Positions 1 to 7,799 of a stretch of 64,000 nucleotides of DNA are shown in pieces (position 1 is the stretch's first letter; each line of letters starts with the position of its first letter). The stretch covers positions 1-64,000 of the forward strand of contig CAMVGV010000001.1 of the NCBI GenBank assembly GCA_947167135.1, written 5' to 3'. The position numbers were made by a program, and so were the translations under genes. Origin of the DNA: an uncultured Lachnospiraceae bacterium. GTDB taxonomy: Bacteria > Bacillota > Clostridia > Lachnospirales > Lachnospiraceae. The notes beneath the pieces are model-generated. The model was not told where the DNA came from. It saw nothing but the letters and a program-made list of their open reading frames with translations, and made no database searches.

Positions 1-297
1 AAGATCCGCAACCTTGAGGACGAGGTATGGAAGGCAAAAAAAGAAGGTGACGATACCAGTATCCCAACATCCCAGACACCAGCAGGTAAGGAAAAGCGCA
101 GGCCGAACAGCCGGGAAAAAAGCGGAAAACCCAAAGGCGGGCAGCCGGGACATGAAAAACACTCCCTTAAGGAACCTGATGAATCCGAGATCACGGATAC
201 TGTTGAATATGGTTCTGACATAGATGACTTTGAATGTCTTTCCTGCGGAAGCAACGATCCCCTCCGCTATGTTAATGGTGGAAAAACCTGTGAATAG
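1..297 (+). pseudogene. IS66-family transposase, N-terminal remnant
   Basis: The frame is open from the window edge and stops at 295-297. It reads a charged start, then a region matching the IS66 TnpC N-terminus: TSIPTSQTP, KPKGGQPGHEKHSLKEPDE, and a zinc-finger-like CLSCG. IS66 transposases are about 450-550 residues, so everything after the zinc-binding region, including the DDE catalytic core, is missing. The downstream sequence gives no continuation in any frame. The 5' part lies outside the window and may be intact. The remnant marks an old insertion site next to other decayed genes. Confidence 0.7.
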
Positions 298-745
298 TAA
301 CTGAATAGTAACGATACTCCGTTGATTGTGTAAGTACCAGTTGTCCATCTGCTTCGGTTCGTATATAATCCATGGTATAGGATCCTCCTGTTGATTGGGT
401 TATTACATCCGGCCAAAGATGCAACTCAACCTTATAGGAAGATCCTTTTTTATGCAACTGTCAATATACTATACCGCAGGGTCAGCGGCCGATGTATCAC
501 ATAGAAAAAATGATTGACCCTTTCTTAAAAGAAGAAGGATTGTGGAGGGAAGCCTTAAATGGTGTATATGGGATTGGAGTTTAATTAACAAGATTTCGGA
601 CAGCGTTCTCGAATTATCCGGACAAAGAACACTGTTCCAGAGGGACAAGCTGACATCTATTGGTTTATAGTATCACTCTACGGCTATACCGTCATCAGCC
701 GGAGGCTGATGCTCGACCAAAGGGCTCCTAGAAGGTCCTTTCAGG
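298..745. other. Intergenic debris between IS66 remnant and toxin gene
   Basis: No convincing gene was found. Two tiny frames are worth recording. On the minus strand, an ATG at 371-373 follows an AGGAGG at about 382-387 and runs about 33 codons toward the IS66 remnant, starting MDYIRTEADGQLVL. It looks like the start of a gene cut off by the insertion. On the plus strand, 492-594 encodes 30 residues (MYHIEKMIDPFLKEEG...), with no recognised family and no good ribosome site. Both may be fragments. Confidence 0.35.
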
Positions 746-1147
746 TCAAAGCGGTATGCGTTCTGTTGGTTGGAGCTGCTGAACTCTGATAGAATAGCTT
801 GTCTTTTTATCGTAGGCATTTGCTTTATCGTTAGGATGAGGCTCCAGACCGATGATGGTGATCTCTCCTCGGTTTGGACCGTAGCACCAATAGATGCGTC
901 CTGCGGCAGGAGTTTGATTCTCAATATATGACTGCCAGACTTTGGTTCCATAACGCCTGGATAATGAGGTGATCTCGTGAGTTTCCAATCCGGAATGACG
1001 AGGGTTTTGCTGAAGGTGAAAGAGCGCTTTTCCAATCTTCTTATGAAGCTTTACTTCGTCTTTGGTTGCAGAACCGGATTTGACTTTAGAACACAAAGTA
1101 TTCCAAAAATCCTGCATCTCGGGGATGCCCATAACAATACTGTACAT
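746..1147 (-). CDS. RelE-like toxin of a type II toxin-antitoxin pair (putative)
   Basis: This 133-residue protein has the layout of small RelE/ParE-fold mRNA interferases. Its central section includes SLSRRYGTKVWQSYI, GRIYWCYGPNRGEI and IIGLEPHPNDKANAYD, a pattern I associate with clostridial proteins encoded beside a small antitoxin. It starts 3 bp after the upstream gene stops, so the two are translationally linked. The last 20 or so residues (KKTSYSIRVQQLQ...) do not look like the usual short C-terminal strand. The neighbouring frame reads ILSEFSSS there, so a frameshift near 815-830 is possible. Toxin activity is inferred from context and not proven. Confidence 0.6.
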   Translation of the reverse strand: MYSIVMGIPEMQDFWNTLCSKVKSGSATKDEVKLHKKIGKALFHLQQNPRHSGLETHEITSLSRRYGTKVWQSYIENQTPAAGRIYWCYGPNRGEITIIGLEPHPNDKANAYDKKTSYSIRVQQLQPTERIPL

Positions 1148-1150
1148 AGA

Positions 1151-1399
1151 TCAATCCTCGAATTCTGATAAGTCGATGGGTGCGGATACATTTCCAGCTT
1201 TCATGTTTCTAACTGAAGCATCCATCATCGCAAGTGTATTTGCAGAAACCTGAAAAGGAACAGTAAGCTCTCTGGGCTCCAAAACGATAGTGCCATTATC
1301 CATTTCCTGGACATGGTAGTATTCAAAACTTGTGCTGCGGAGTGTAAGTCTTCTTTTAGAATCGAGTTTGGCATCGTATTCTCGGATAGCTGTTTGCAT
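1151..1399 (-). CDS. Small antitoxin-like protein
   Basis: This 82-residue protein lies directly upstream of the RelE-like gene and has a strong ribosome site (AAGGAGG, about 8 bases before the ATG). The N-terminal part, REYDAKLDSKRRLTLRS, resembles the beta-hairpin DNA-binding start of AbrB/MazE-type antitoxins. The middle (HVQEMDNGTIVLEPREL) continues the strand pattern, and the acidic end is suited to binding a toxin. Type II antitoxins usually precede their toxins and repress the operon, and the order here fits. The family match is from recall only. Confidence 0.6.
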   Translation of the reverse strand: MQTAIREYDAKLDSKRRLTLRSTSFEYYHVQEMDNGTIVLEPRELTVPFQVSANTLAMMDASVRNMKAGNVSAPIDLSEFED

Positions 1400-1510
1400 A
1401 TTCAGGTCCTCCTTGGGAAAGAATGAATGTGGGAAATCCCACTCGCATATTATCAGACAGGATCGGATATGTCAAGAGCGTGAGGACATAATGGTCATTA
1501 CGCTATATTT

Positions 1511-1648
1511 AGTTGCAAGCTTCTGGTAAAAATCCCTGCAACGGAGTATTATGTTTTTTATAATGGCACTGAAAAGAGTCCGGAGGCCATTGATCTGAGA
1601 CTGTCGGAGGCTTTCGAGGTTCCTTCTGAGGGTTACGAGTTAAGGGCT
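1511..1648 (+). pseudogene. Rpn/PD-(D/E)XK nuclease-transposase fragment
   Basis: The frame through 1526 reads KLLVKIPATEYYVFYNGTE, then LRLSEAFEVPSEGYELRAL. This resembles the middle of Rpn-type (recombination-promoting nuclease) proteins, where KIPTPEFYVxYNG precedes an RLSDAF segment. There is no start codon, no upstream catalytic domain, and the similarity ends near 1640. It is a short decayed fragment, in keeping with the adjacent IS66 remnant. The assignment rests on motif memory. Confidence 0.45.
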
Positions 1649-1712
1649 TTGAGCCTGACTTCCATTGAGAAAAGGATTTATTTTGAAGGTGCGGGTGCAC
1701 AGGAGGATGAAA

Positions 1713-4337
1713 ATGACCGGGATAAACAGAAAAAAAATAGCTGTTGCTTTATTGATATCGATGCTTTTTTCCGCAGTTCCGACAGGGATCATATGTGCTT
1801 CGGAAATAGAGGAGAGCAGCATAGAGTCCTATTCGAGGGGCGCGGAGACAGAGGATGGCGCCATAGAGTCCTATTCGAAGGGAACGGAATATGATTATTC
1901 TGAGGAAAAAGGCGCTGTGGAACAGCTTGAGGATCTGTTTACAACGATTGACCTTCAAAGCGCTACTATTACGGATCTGCAGCGCGAAATGGAAAAGGGG
2001 AATCTCACATCCGAAAAGCTGACCCGGATGTATCTTGACAGGATAAATGCCTATGATAAGAAAGAAAACCTGAATTCTATTATCTGGATAAATGATAATG
2101 CTTTGTCTGATGCAAGGAGGCTTGATTCAGAAAGAGCCGGAGGCAGGGTGCGTGGAAAGCTCCATGGTATTCCCATTATTGTAAAGGATAATTATAACGT
2201 GGCGGGAATGCCCACTTCAGCCGGTGCCGTGGCTCTTGCCGACCTTGTTGTGGATGAAGACGCAGGTGTTGTGAAAAAGCTGAAGGAGGCCGGAGCAGTA
2301 ATAATTGCAAAAGCCAATATGTCGGAATTTGCCATGAGTGCAGAAGACTCCCATTCTACTCTTGGTGGTGATGCCCATAATGCCTATGATCCTTCCCGTT
2401 CACCTGCGGGTTCTTCCGGAGGTTCTGCCACTGCTGCAGCATCAAATTTCGCAGCGGCTGCTCTCGGAACCGATACCGGAGGTTCCATCAGAAACCCATC
2501 CTCCTGGTCGGGGCTTTTCGGAATAAGACCATCAAAAGGCTTAACCTCGATTGACGGAGTTCTGCCGCTACAAGCTACAAGGGATACAACGGGTCCAATG
2601 GCAAGAAGCGCCGAAGACATGGCGATCGTTCTTGAAGCAATGGCAGGAACGGATGAAAATGATGATTATACTGTGGAAGCCAGTGCTGACGGACTGCGTG
2701 GCAGCGGCTACACAAAGGATCTTTCACCGGATTCACTTAAGGGGAAGAGGATCGCTTTCCTCACTTCATCTTTTGATTATCATATGCCAAGCTGTAATAA
2801 GGTCAATGAATATTACCGCGAAATGTATCATACGAACAAAGACGTGTATAATGAGTCGGAATTTGCCGATGATGAGAAGCTTCCGGCAGAAACTGAAATA
2901 CTTGCAAGACAGGCAAGAGCAGTATTAAGAAAAGCAGGGGCCGAATTTGTTTCTCTTTCCGAAGAAAAACTGTTCAGTGATGAATTTCTGCTTCTTATCA
3001 AGGATGGCGCATGGAACATCCCTTATAACTCTAATAATAAATATGTTGCTGAATATGACATCAATTTGTTTTTGAGTAAATTCGGAGAAAAAAGCGGGAT
3101 AAAAACCTTTAAGGATATTCTGAACAGCGGAGACGATATAGGCTGCTTCTTTGCTTCTTTTGGAGAAGATCAAAAAAAGTACGGATATGATCTCGCGGAT
3201 CATTTTGAAAAGGATGAATATGAAAAGTACGGTTATTATGCCGACAAAAGTACCGGATTTCTGAGGCCGCAGGAATGGGAAGAGGTCCGCAAATATCAGA
3301 AGAAGCTTTCCGACATTATGAAGGAAAAGGATATTGATGCGGTCATGTATATGTATTTTACGGATTTACCGATGCATCAGAATCAATATGATTCTTCCCA
3401 CAATAGCTCCTCTTATGATCGTGCTTTCGGACCATCTCTGGGTCTCCCTGACATGAATATTCCTATGGGCTTCAGGGCTGCAAGCTCTGATGATGCCGGA
3501 ACCCTGCTTCCGATGGGACTCAGCATGGTCGGAAGATTCGGGGGCGAAAAGGAGCTGATGGAGATTGCCTATGCTTATGAGAAGGCGGCGGGAGATTCAA
3601 TAAAGCATGCTCCGGGAAATACGCCTGCTCTCCGGGACGAAGAACTGAATTCATATCTCGACGCACTGATGGAGGAAGCCTGCCGCTTAAATCCTGTGAA
3701 AATGGGTCTTGACGGGAATTCCTCGGTATTTAAGAAGCTTAATGATGCGTATGATAAGGCTCTTAACGCAGACTATGACAATCCGTACAGTGTATATAAT
3801 GCCTCTTATGAGCTCGCTCAAGCCTATGATAAGATCACATACAGATTCCTGGAGAAAAGGAAAGCAGCCGGTACGGTACTCTTAAAAGGACAGAAGATCA
3901 ATAATATACCGGAGCTTATGTTCAAGGGTATAGAGGGAATATCAGGCTTTAATACGGATGATAAAAAAACCGCATCGGTATCAAAAAAAGGCGTGCTGAA
4001 GGGAAAGAAGGAAGGAAAAACAAGGGTTAATGCCCTTGCCTCCGGTGACAGGAAGAATGCTGCTACCCTGTCCTCCTGTACGCTTACTGTCATTAATAGG
4101 CCAAAGCTTGTTTTTAAGGATATTAAGCCTGATGAGAACAGCGGAAAGATAAACGGCTATGATGCATTTGTATCCGATGATACACTTCTTTTAGAGCCGG
4201 ACAGCTGGAAAAGCAGCAAAAATAGTGTTGCCGAGGTGGATGAGAACGGAATGATAACAGTAAAGGGCAAAGGAAAAACAAAGATCACCGCGGTTTTCGG
4301 AAATATCAAAGTGAAAGGGACATTAAAGATACAATGA
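1713..4337 (+). CDS. Secreted amidase-signature enzyme with C-terminal Ig-like domains
   Basis: The frame is open from 1665, but AGGAGG at 1701-1706 points to the ATG at 1713. This gives a signal peptide (INRKKIAVALLISMLFSAV). Residues of about 75-560 form an amidase-signature domain. Lys158 (VKDN), Ser234 (GSSGGS) and Ser258 (TGGSIRNP) match the Lys-cisSer-Ser triad in both motif and spacing. Such enzymes hydrolyse amide bonds. GatA is a relative, but export argues for a peptide, cell-wall or environmental substrate. The tail of about 250 residues carries at least one bacterial Ig-like (Big2-type) repeat (VAEVDENGMITVKGKGKTK), typical of surface-bound or cell-wall-associated proteins. It converges on the sugar transferase gene with only 12 bp between stop codons. 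Confidence 0.8.
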   Translation: MTGINRKKIAVALLISMLFSAVPTGIICASEIEESSIESYSRGAETEDGAIESYSKGTEYDYSEEKGAVEQLEDLFTTIDLQSATITDLQREMEKGNLTSEKLTRMYLDRINAYDKKENLNSIIWINDNALSDARRLDSERAGGRVRGKLHGIPIIVKDNYNVAGMPTSAGAVALADLVVDEDAGVVKKLKEAGAVIIAKANMSEFAMSAEDSHSTLGGDAHNAYDPSRSPAGSSGGSATAAASNFAAAALGTDTGGSIRNPSSWSGLFGIRPSKGLTSIDGVLPLQATRDTTGPMARSAEDMAIVLEAMAGTDENDDYTVEASADGLRGSGYTKDLSPDSLKGKRIAFLTSSFDYHMPSCNKVNEYYREMYHTNKDVYNESEFADDEKLPAETEILARQARAVLRKAGAEFVSLSEEKLFSDEFLLLIKDGAWNIPYNSNNKYVAEYDINLFLSKFGEKSGIKTFKDILNSGDDIGCFFASFGEDQKKYGYDLADHFEKDEYEKYGYYADKSTGFLRPQEWEEVRKYQKKLSDIMKEKDIDAVMYMYFTDLPMHQNQYDSSHNSSSYDRAFGPSLGLPDMNIPMGFRAASSDDAGTLLPMGLSMVGRFGGEKELMEIAYAYEKAAGDSIKHAPGNTPALRDEELNSYLDALMEEACRLNPVKMGLDGNSSVFKKLNDAYDKALNADYDNPYSVYNASYELAQAYDKITYRFLEKRKAAGTVLLKGQKINNIPELMFKGIEGISGFNTDDKKTASVSKKGVLKGKKEGKTRVNALASGDRKNAATLSSCTLTVINRPKLVFKDIKPDENSGKINGYDAFVSDDTLLLEPDSWKSSKNSVAEVDENGMITVKGKGKTKITAVFGNIKVKGTLKIQ

Positions 4338-4349
4338 CTAAATACAATC

Positions 4350-5762
4350 TTATGACGCTCCTTTACCGAAGATCACTACAAAGACTGTCTTCAGGATGAG
4401 CTTTGCGTCCAGAAGCAGCGACCAGTTGTCGATATAGTAAAGATCCAGTCTTACAACATCATCAAAATTCTTTATCTCACTTCGCCCGGAGACCTGCCAC
4501 ATGCCGGTTATTCCGGGCCTTATGGAAAGACGCCTCATATGGATATTTCCATACTTCTCGTATTCATCCTCCGTCGGAGGTCTTGTTCCCACCATGCTCA
4601 TATCGCCCATCAGCACGTTCCAGAACTGCGGCAGCTCGTCTATGCTGGATTTCCTTAGGAATTTGCCTACGGGGGTTATCCGCGGGTCATCCTTGATCTT
4701 GAACATCAGGCCGTTCATCTCATTTTTTTCCATCAGCTCTGCTTTTCTCTTTTCCGCGTCGGCGTACATGGTCCGGAGCTTATAGATCTTGAATCTCCTG
4801 CCGTTTATCCCCACCCTTGTCTGGGCAAAGAATATGGGACCGGGGCTGGTGAGCTTTATCACGGGTCCGAAGATAAGGAGCGATATACCGCAGATAATAA
4901 GGCCTACGAAGCTGCCGATGATATCAAAGAGGCGCTTGATGAAAAGGGCGCCGGGATTATGTATGGCAGCGGCAAAGCTCACCACCTGGTATCCGGCAAA
5001 TTCCCTTATTCTCCGTTCTCTTGCATCCAGATTGAATTCGATACTAAGGTTTACCGTTACCCCCATCTGTTCAAAGCCTGTGATGATCTTTCTGAGCTTC
5101 ACCTCATAGCTGTAGGGGATATTGATGAAGACCTCATCATAGACGTTCTGTCTGTGGGTAAGGAGATAATTATCCTCATTTCCTACTACGGGGATCCCGT
5201 TGATATTCCGTCCCACCATATCCTTGTCAAGAATGGTGATACAGGAGATCCGCATAAGATATCCCTGTTTCTCCTCGAATTGTGCGAGAATATCCTTTGC
5301 CAGGAAGGAAAGGGTGACGAGCATGACATTATTGATCTTTTCACCGTTTTTTGCGTGGCTGATAAGGACAGCCCTGAAGACCATACGGAAGATATAGTCC
5401 AGCACGAAGGAGAAAGCAAAGACCAGTCCTATCACATAACGCGAAACGATGTTTCCCTGCTGCACTGCGAAGAGGTAGATCATCGTCATTGCGAGAAGGG
5501 ATACATGGTTTTTCAAAACGGATGTGAGATTCTCAAGAGGACTCTGGTGAACCACCGAAGGCCGGTTATTATCATAAAATACAAAGATCACGACATACAT
5601 CAGAATGATAACAACCAGCGCGGACAAATAGAGATCGATTATCTCAATTGAAAAAGGATCTTCAAATCTCAGGTATAAGGATATAAAAAAGGCGATCAGC
5701 AGGCTTATGATATCAATTACCAGAACCACACTTCTTCTGATCTGGGACGAACGTAACAGCAC
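4350..5762 (-). CDS. Polyprenyl-phosphate sugar-1-phosphate transferase (WcaJ/WbaP-type)
   Basis: This protein catalyses the first membrane step of exopolysaccharide or O-glycan synthesis: transfer of a hexose-1-phosphate from a nucleotide sugar to undecaprenyl phosphate. It has 470 residues. About four N-terminal membrane helices are followed by a Rossmann-like domain, then a re-entrant helix (IKRLFDIIGSFVGLIICG) and the catalytic bacterial sugar transferase domain. The diagnostic motifs are FAQTRVGINGRRFKIYKLRT, KSSIDELPQFWNVL and MSMVGTRPPT. The GTG start at 5762 has AAGGAG 9 bases upstream. It is transcribed alone and divergently from gmd, across a repeat-rich gap. The exact sugar cannot be read from sequence. 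Confidence 0.88.
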   Translation of the reverse strand: MLLRSSQIRRSVVLVIDIISLLIAFFISLYLRFEDPFSIEIIDLYLSALVVIILMYVVIFVFYDNNRPSVVHQSPLENLTSVLKNHVSLLAMTMIYLFAVQQGNIVSRYVIGLVFAFSFVLDYIFRMVFRAVLISHAKNGEKINNVMLVTLSFLAKDILAQFEEKQGYLMRISCITILDKDMVGRNINGIPVVGNEDNYLLTHRQNVYDEVFINIPYSYEVKLRKIITGFEQMGVTVNLSIEFNLDARERRIREFAGYQVVSFAAAIHNPGALFIKRLFDIIGSFVGLIICGISLLIFGPVIKLTSPGPIFFAQTRVGINGRRFKIYKLRTMYADAEKRKAELMEKNEMNGLMFKIKDDPRITPVGKFLRKSSIDELPQFWNVLMGDMSMVGTRPPTEDEYEKYGNIHMRRLSIRPGITGMWQVSGRSEIKNFDDVVRLDLYYIDNWSLLLDAKLILKTVFVVIFGKGAS

Positions 5763-5871
5763 TTCACAAACTCCTTCTTAATCTATGGTAGTATAGACGA
5801 TTGTACTCTATTTTTGCCATGTCTGCAAATATTTACCGTTGTGTGTTATACTGAAAAACAGAAGTCGGTAT

Positions 5872-6262
5872 GTCATTCTGAGGGCGAAGCCCGAAGAATC
5901 TTACATACGTGGGGAAGATTCTTCGCTTCGCTCAGAATGACACAGTGTGGGCTCAGAATGACACAGTGTGGGCTTAGAATGACACGGTGTGGGCTCAGAA
6001 TGACACAGTGTGGATCCGGAATGAGATGAAGTGATGTCATCCTGAGGGCTCTCTCTTGTCATCCTGAGGGCTCTCTCTTGTCATTCTGAGGGCGAAGCCC
6101 GAAGAATCTTACATACGTTTAGAAGATTCTTCGCTTCGCTCAGAATGACACAGTGTGGGCTCAGAATGACACAGTGTGGGCGCAGGATGACACAGTGTGG
6201 GCTCAGAATGACACAGTGTGGGTGTGGGCTTAGAATGACACAGTGTGGGCTTAGAATGACAG
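5872..6262. repeat. Two dispersed palindromic repeats with stuttered arms
   Basis: Two full elements occupy the sugar transferase-gmd gap. Each has a left arm (CATTCTGAGGGCGAAGCCC then GAAGAATCTT), a short spacer (ACATACGT...) and a right arm (GAAGATTCTTCGCTTCGCTC then AGAATGACA). The arms are imperfect reverse complements, so each can fold into a long hairpin. Both are extended outward. Right-arm units CTCAGAATGACACAGTGTGG repeat at about 5932-6015 and 6141-6262. Left-arm units GTCATCCTGAGGGCTCTCTC repeat at 6034-6080. No gene was found here. Confidence 0.85.
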
Positions 6263-6305
6263 GAAGTGGGGATGTCTCCGGTGACTCCAAGGAGGATTAG
6301 AACAT

Positions 6306-7376
6306 ATGAGAAATGTTGCACTTATTACAGGTATTACAGGCCAGGACGGTTCGTATCTTGCGGACCTTCTGCTGGAAAAAGGATATGAGGTTCACGGTAT
6401 CATCCGCCGGCAGTCCAGCATCAATACGAAGCGCATAGACCATCTTTATTACAATAAGGAATTGAAGGACAAGACCTTCTTCCTGCATCATGGCGACATG
6501 ACGGATTCCAGCAATCTGAACCGGATGATAGAGCAGATCCAGCCGACGGAGATATACAATCTCGCGGCCCAGTCCCATGTGGGAGTTTCCTTCGAGGTGC
6601 CGGAATACACCGCGGAAACCACCGGAGTGGGAACCTTGCGTATCCTCGATGCCATAAAGAAAACCGGGGTCAAATGCCGTTTTTACCAGGCTTCCACATC
6701 GGAGCTTTTCGGCGGGATACCGGAGACGGCACCGCAGTCGGAGAAGACACCATTCTATCCGAAGAGCCCCTACGGTGCGGCGAAGCTCTATTCCTACTGG
6801 ATTACCGTGAATTACAGGGAGGCGTACGGCCTTTACGCATGCAACGGTATCCTCTTTAATCACGAGTCACCGAGACGCGGAGAGACCTTTGTGACAAGGA
6901 AGATAACTCAGGCCGTGGCGAGGATCATTAACGGGGATCAGGATACCCTTCCCTTGGGCAATCTGAATGCGAAGCGTGATTGGGGCTTTTCCGGAGACTA
7001 TGTGGAGGGAATGTGGCGGATACTCCAGCAGGATAAGCCGGGAGACTATGTGCTTGCTTCCGGAGAGACCCATTCCGTACGGGAATTTGCCGAGCTTGCC
7101 TTTAAGGAGGTTGGTATCGATCTCGAGTGGAGGGGCACCGGAGTCAATGAGAAGGGATACGACAGGAATACCGGAAGGATCTATGTGGAGGTGAATCCGA
7201 AGTACTTCAGACCCGCTGAGGTGGAGCTTCTTTGGGGAGATCCCTCCAGGGCGGAGAAGGAGCTTGGATGGAAGAGACAGACCAGCTTCAGGGAGCTGGT
7301 TCATATGATGGTTGATTCCGATATGAAGGACATCACCGGGAAAAGCATAGAGGAATACCTGCAAACAACCCTTTGA
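6306..7376 (+). CDS. gmd: GDP-mannose 4,6-dehydratase
   Basis: Gmd converts GDP-mannose to GDP-4-keto-6-deoxymannose, the precursor of GDP-fucose, GDP-rhamnose and related deoxysugars for surface glycans. At 356 residues it has the normal length. The NAD(P)-binding motif [15 protein letters not shown] is at the N-terminus. The catalytic Tyr156-x3-Lys160 pair lies in [12 protein letters not shown], and [18 protein letters not shown] is typical of Gmd. AAGGAGG lies 12 bases before the ATG. No GDP-fucose synthase gene is in the window, so the final sugar is unknown. It fits with the nearby sugar transferase and the glycosyltransferases further on. Confidence 0.93.
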   Translation: MRNVALITGITGQDGSYLADLLLEKGYEVHGIIRRQSSINTKRIDHLYYNKELKDKTFFLHHGDMTDSSNLNRMIEQIQPTEIYNLAAQSHVGVSFEVPEYTAETTGVGTLRILDAIKKTGVKCRFYQASTSELFGGIPETAPQSEKTPFYPKSPYGAAKLYSYWITVNYREAYGLYACNGILFNHESPRRGETFVTRKITQAVARIINGDQDTLPLGNLNAKRDWGFSGDYVEGMWRILQQDKPGDYVLASGETHSVREFAELAFKEVGIDLEWRGTGVNEKGYDRNTGRIYVEVNPKYFRPAEVELLWGDPSRAEKELGWKRQTSFRELVHMMVDSDMKDITGKSIEEYLQTTL

Positions 7377-7442
7377 CGGGTGTATGTCTTGGAGATATAA
7401 TGATACAAACGGCAAAAGTACAAATATAAGGAGGGCAGGGGT

Positions 7443-7763
7443 ATGGACAATCTTGATCTGACAAGGCTCGAAGATGCGGTTGACGGCCTGAGGCAGAATC
7501 TGAGAAGTGTAAGGCATAATGTTAACGAACTGATAAACAAGGAGGAGGAGGTTAAAATGAGAGAAACAAAAAGAGATCCCATTCTCTGGGCACTGGCAAT
7601 CATCGGAGTGATCGCAGCGGTTGCAGCCATTTCCTATGCGGTATACCGTTATTTCACACCTGATTATCTGGAAGACTATGATGATGACTATGATGACAGG
7701 TTTGATGATGATTTCTTTGATGATGAGGAAGAGGAAGCTAAGCCCGCGAAGAAGGATGAGTAG
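7443..7763 (+). CDS. Small membrane protein with acidic C-terminus, unknown function
   Basis: No family was recognised. The 106-residue product has an N-terminal helical stretch (LDLTRLEDAVDGLRQNLRSV), one membrane helix (PILWALAIIGVIAAVAAIS), then a tail very rich in Asp/Glu/Tyr (EDYDDDYDDRFDDDFFDDE) ending in lysines. It has a good ribosome site (AAGGAGG) before the ATG. A second, stronger site (AAGGAGGAGG at 7539-7550) precedes an in-frame ATG at 7557, which would give a 68-residue form lacking the N-terminal helix. The acidic tail would lie in the cytoplasm or at the surface depending on topology. Confidence 0.65.
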   Translation: MDNLDLTRLEDAVDGLRQNLRSVRHNVNELINKEEEVKMRETKRDPILWALAIIGVIAAVAAISYAVYRYFTPDYLEDYDDDYDDRFDDDFFDDEEEEAKPAKKDE

Positions 7764-7768
7764 AAAGA

Positions 7769-7793
7769 TCATTCTGAGCGAAGCGAAGAATCT
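7769..7793. repeat. Half-copy of the dispersed repeat
   Basis: TCATTCTGAGCGAAGCGAAG followed by AATCT matches one arm of the dispersed element. It occupies the gap between the small membrane protein gene and rlmD and ends 7 bases before the rlmD start, so rlmD has no separate ribosome site of its own. Confidence 0.75.
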
Positions 7794-7799
7794 GTTTAT

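Noticed and set aside
272-457. Minus-strand 61-codon ORF beginning at TTG 457
   Set aside because: The long form has no ribosome site. Only the shorter form from ATG 373 has one, and it appears truncated, so it is noted only as debris.
4959-5651. Plus-strand ORF of 230 codons
   Set aside because: It is fully antisense to the well-supported sugar transferase gene and its protein sequence has no family features.
6867-7772. Minus-strand ORF of 301 codons
   Set aside because: It is antisense to the end of gmd and the small membrane protein gene, and low-complexity runs of Ile/Leu come from the complement of an acidic tail.
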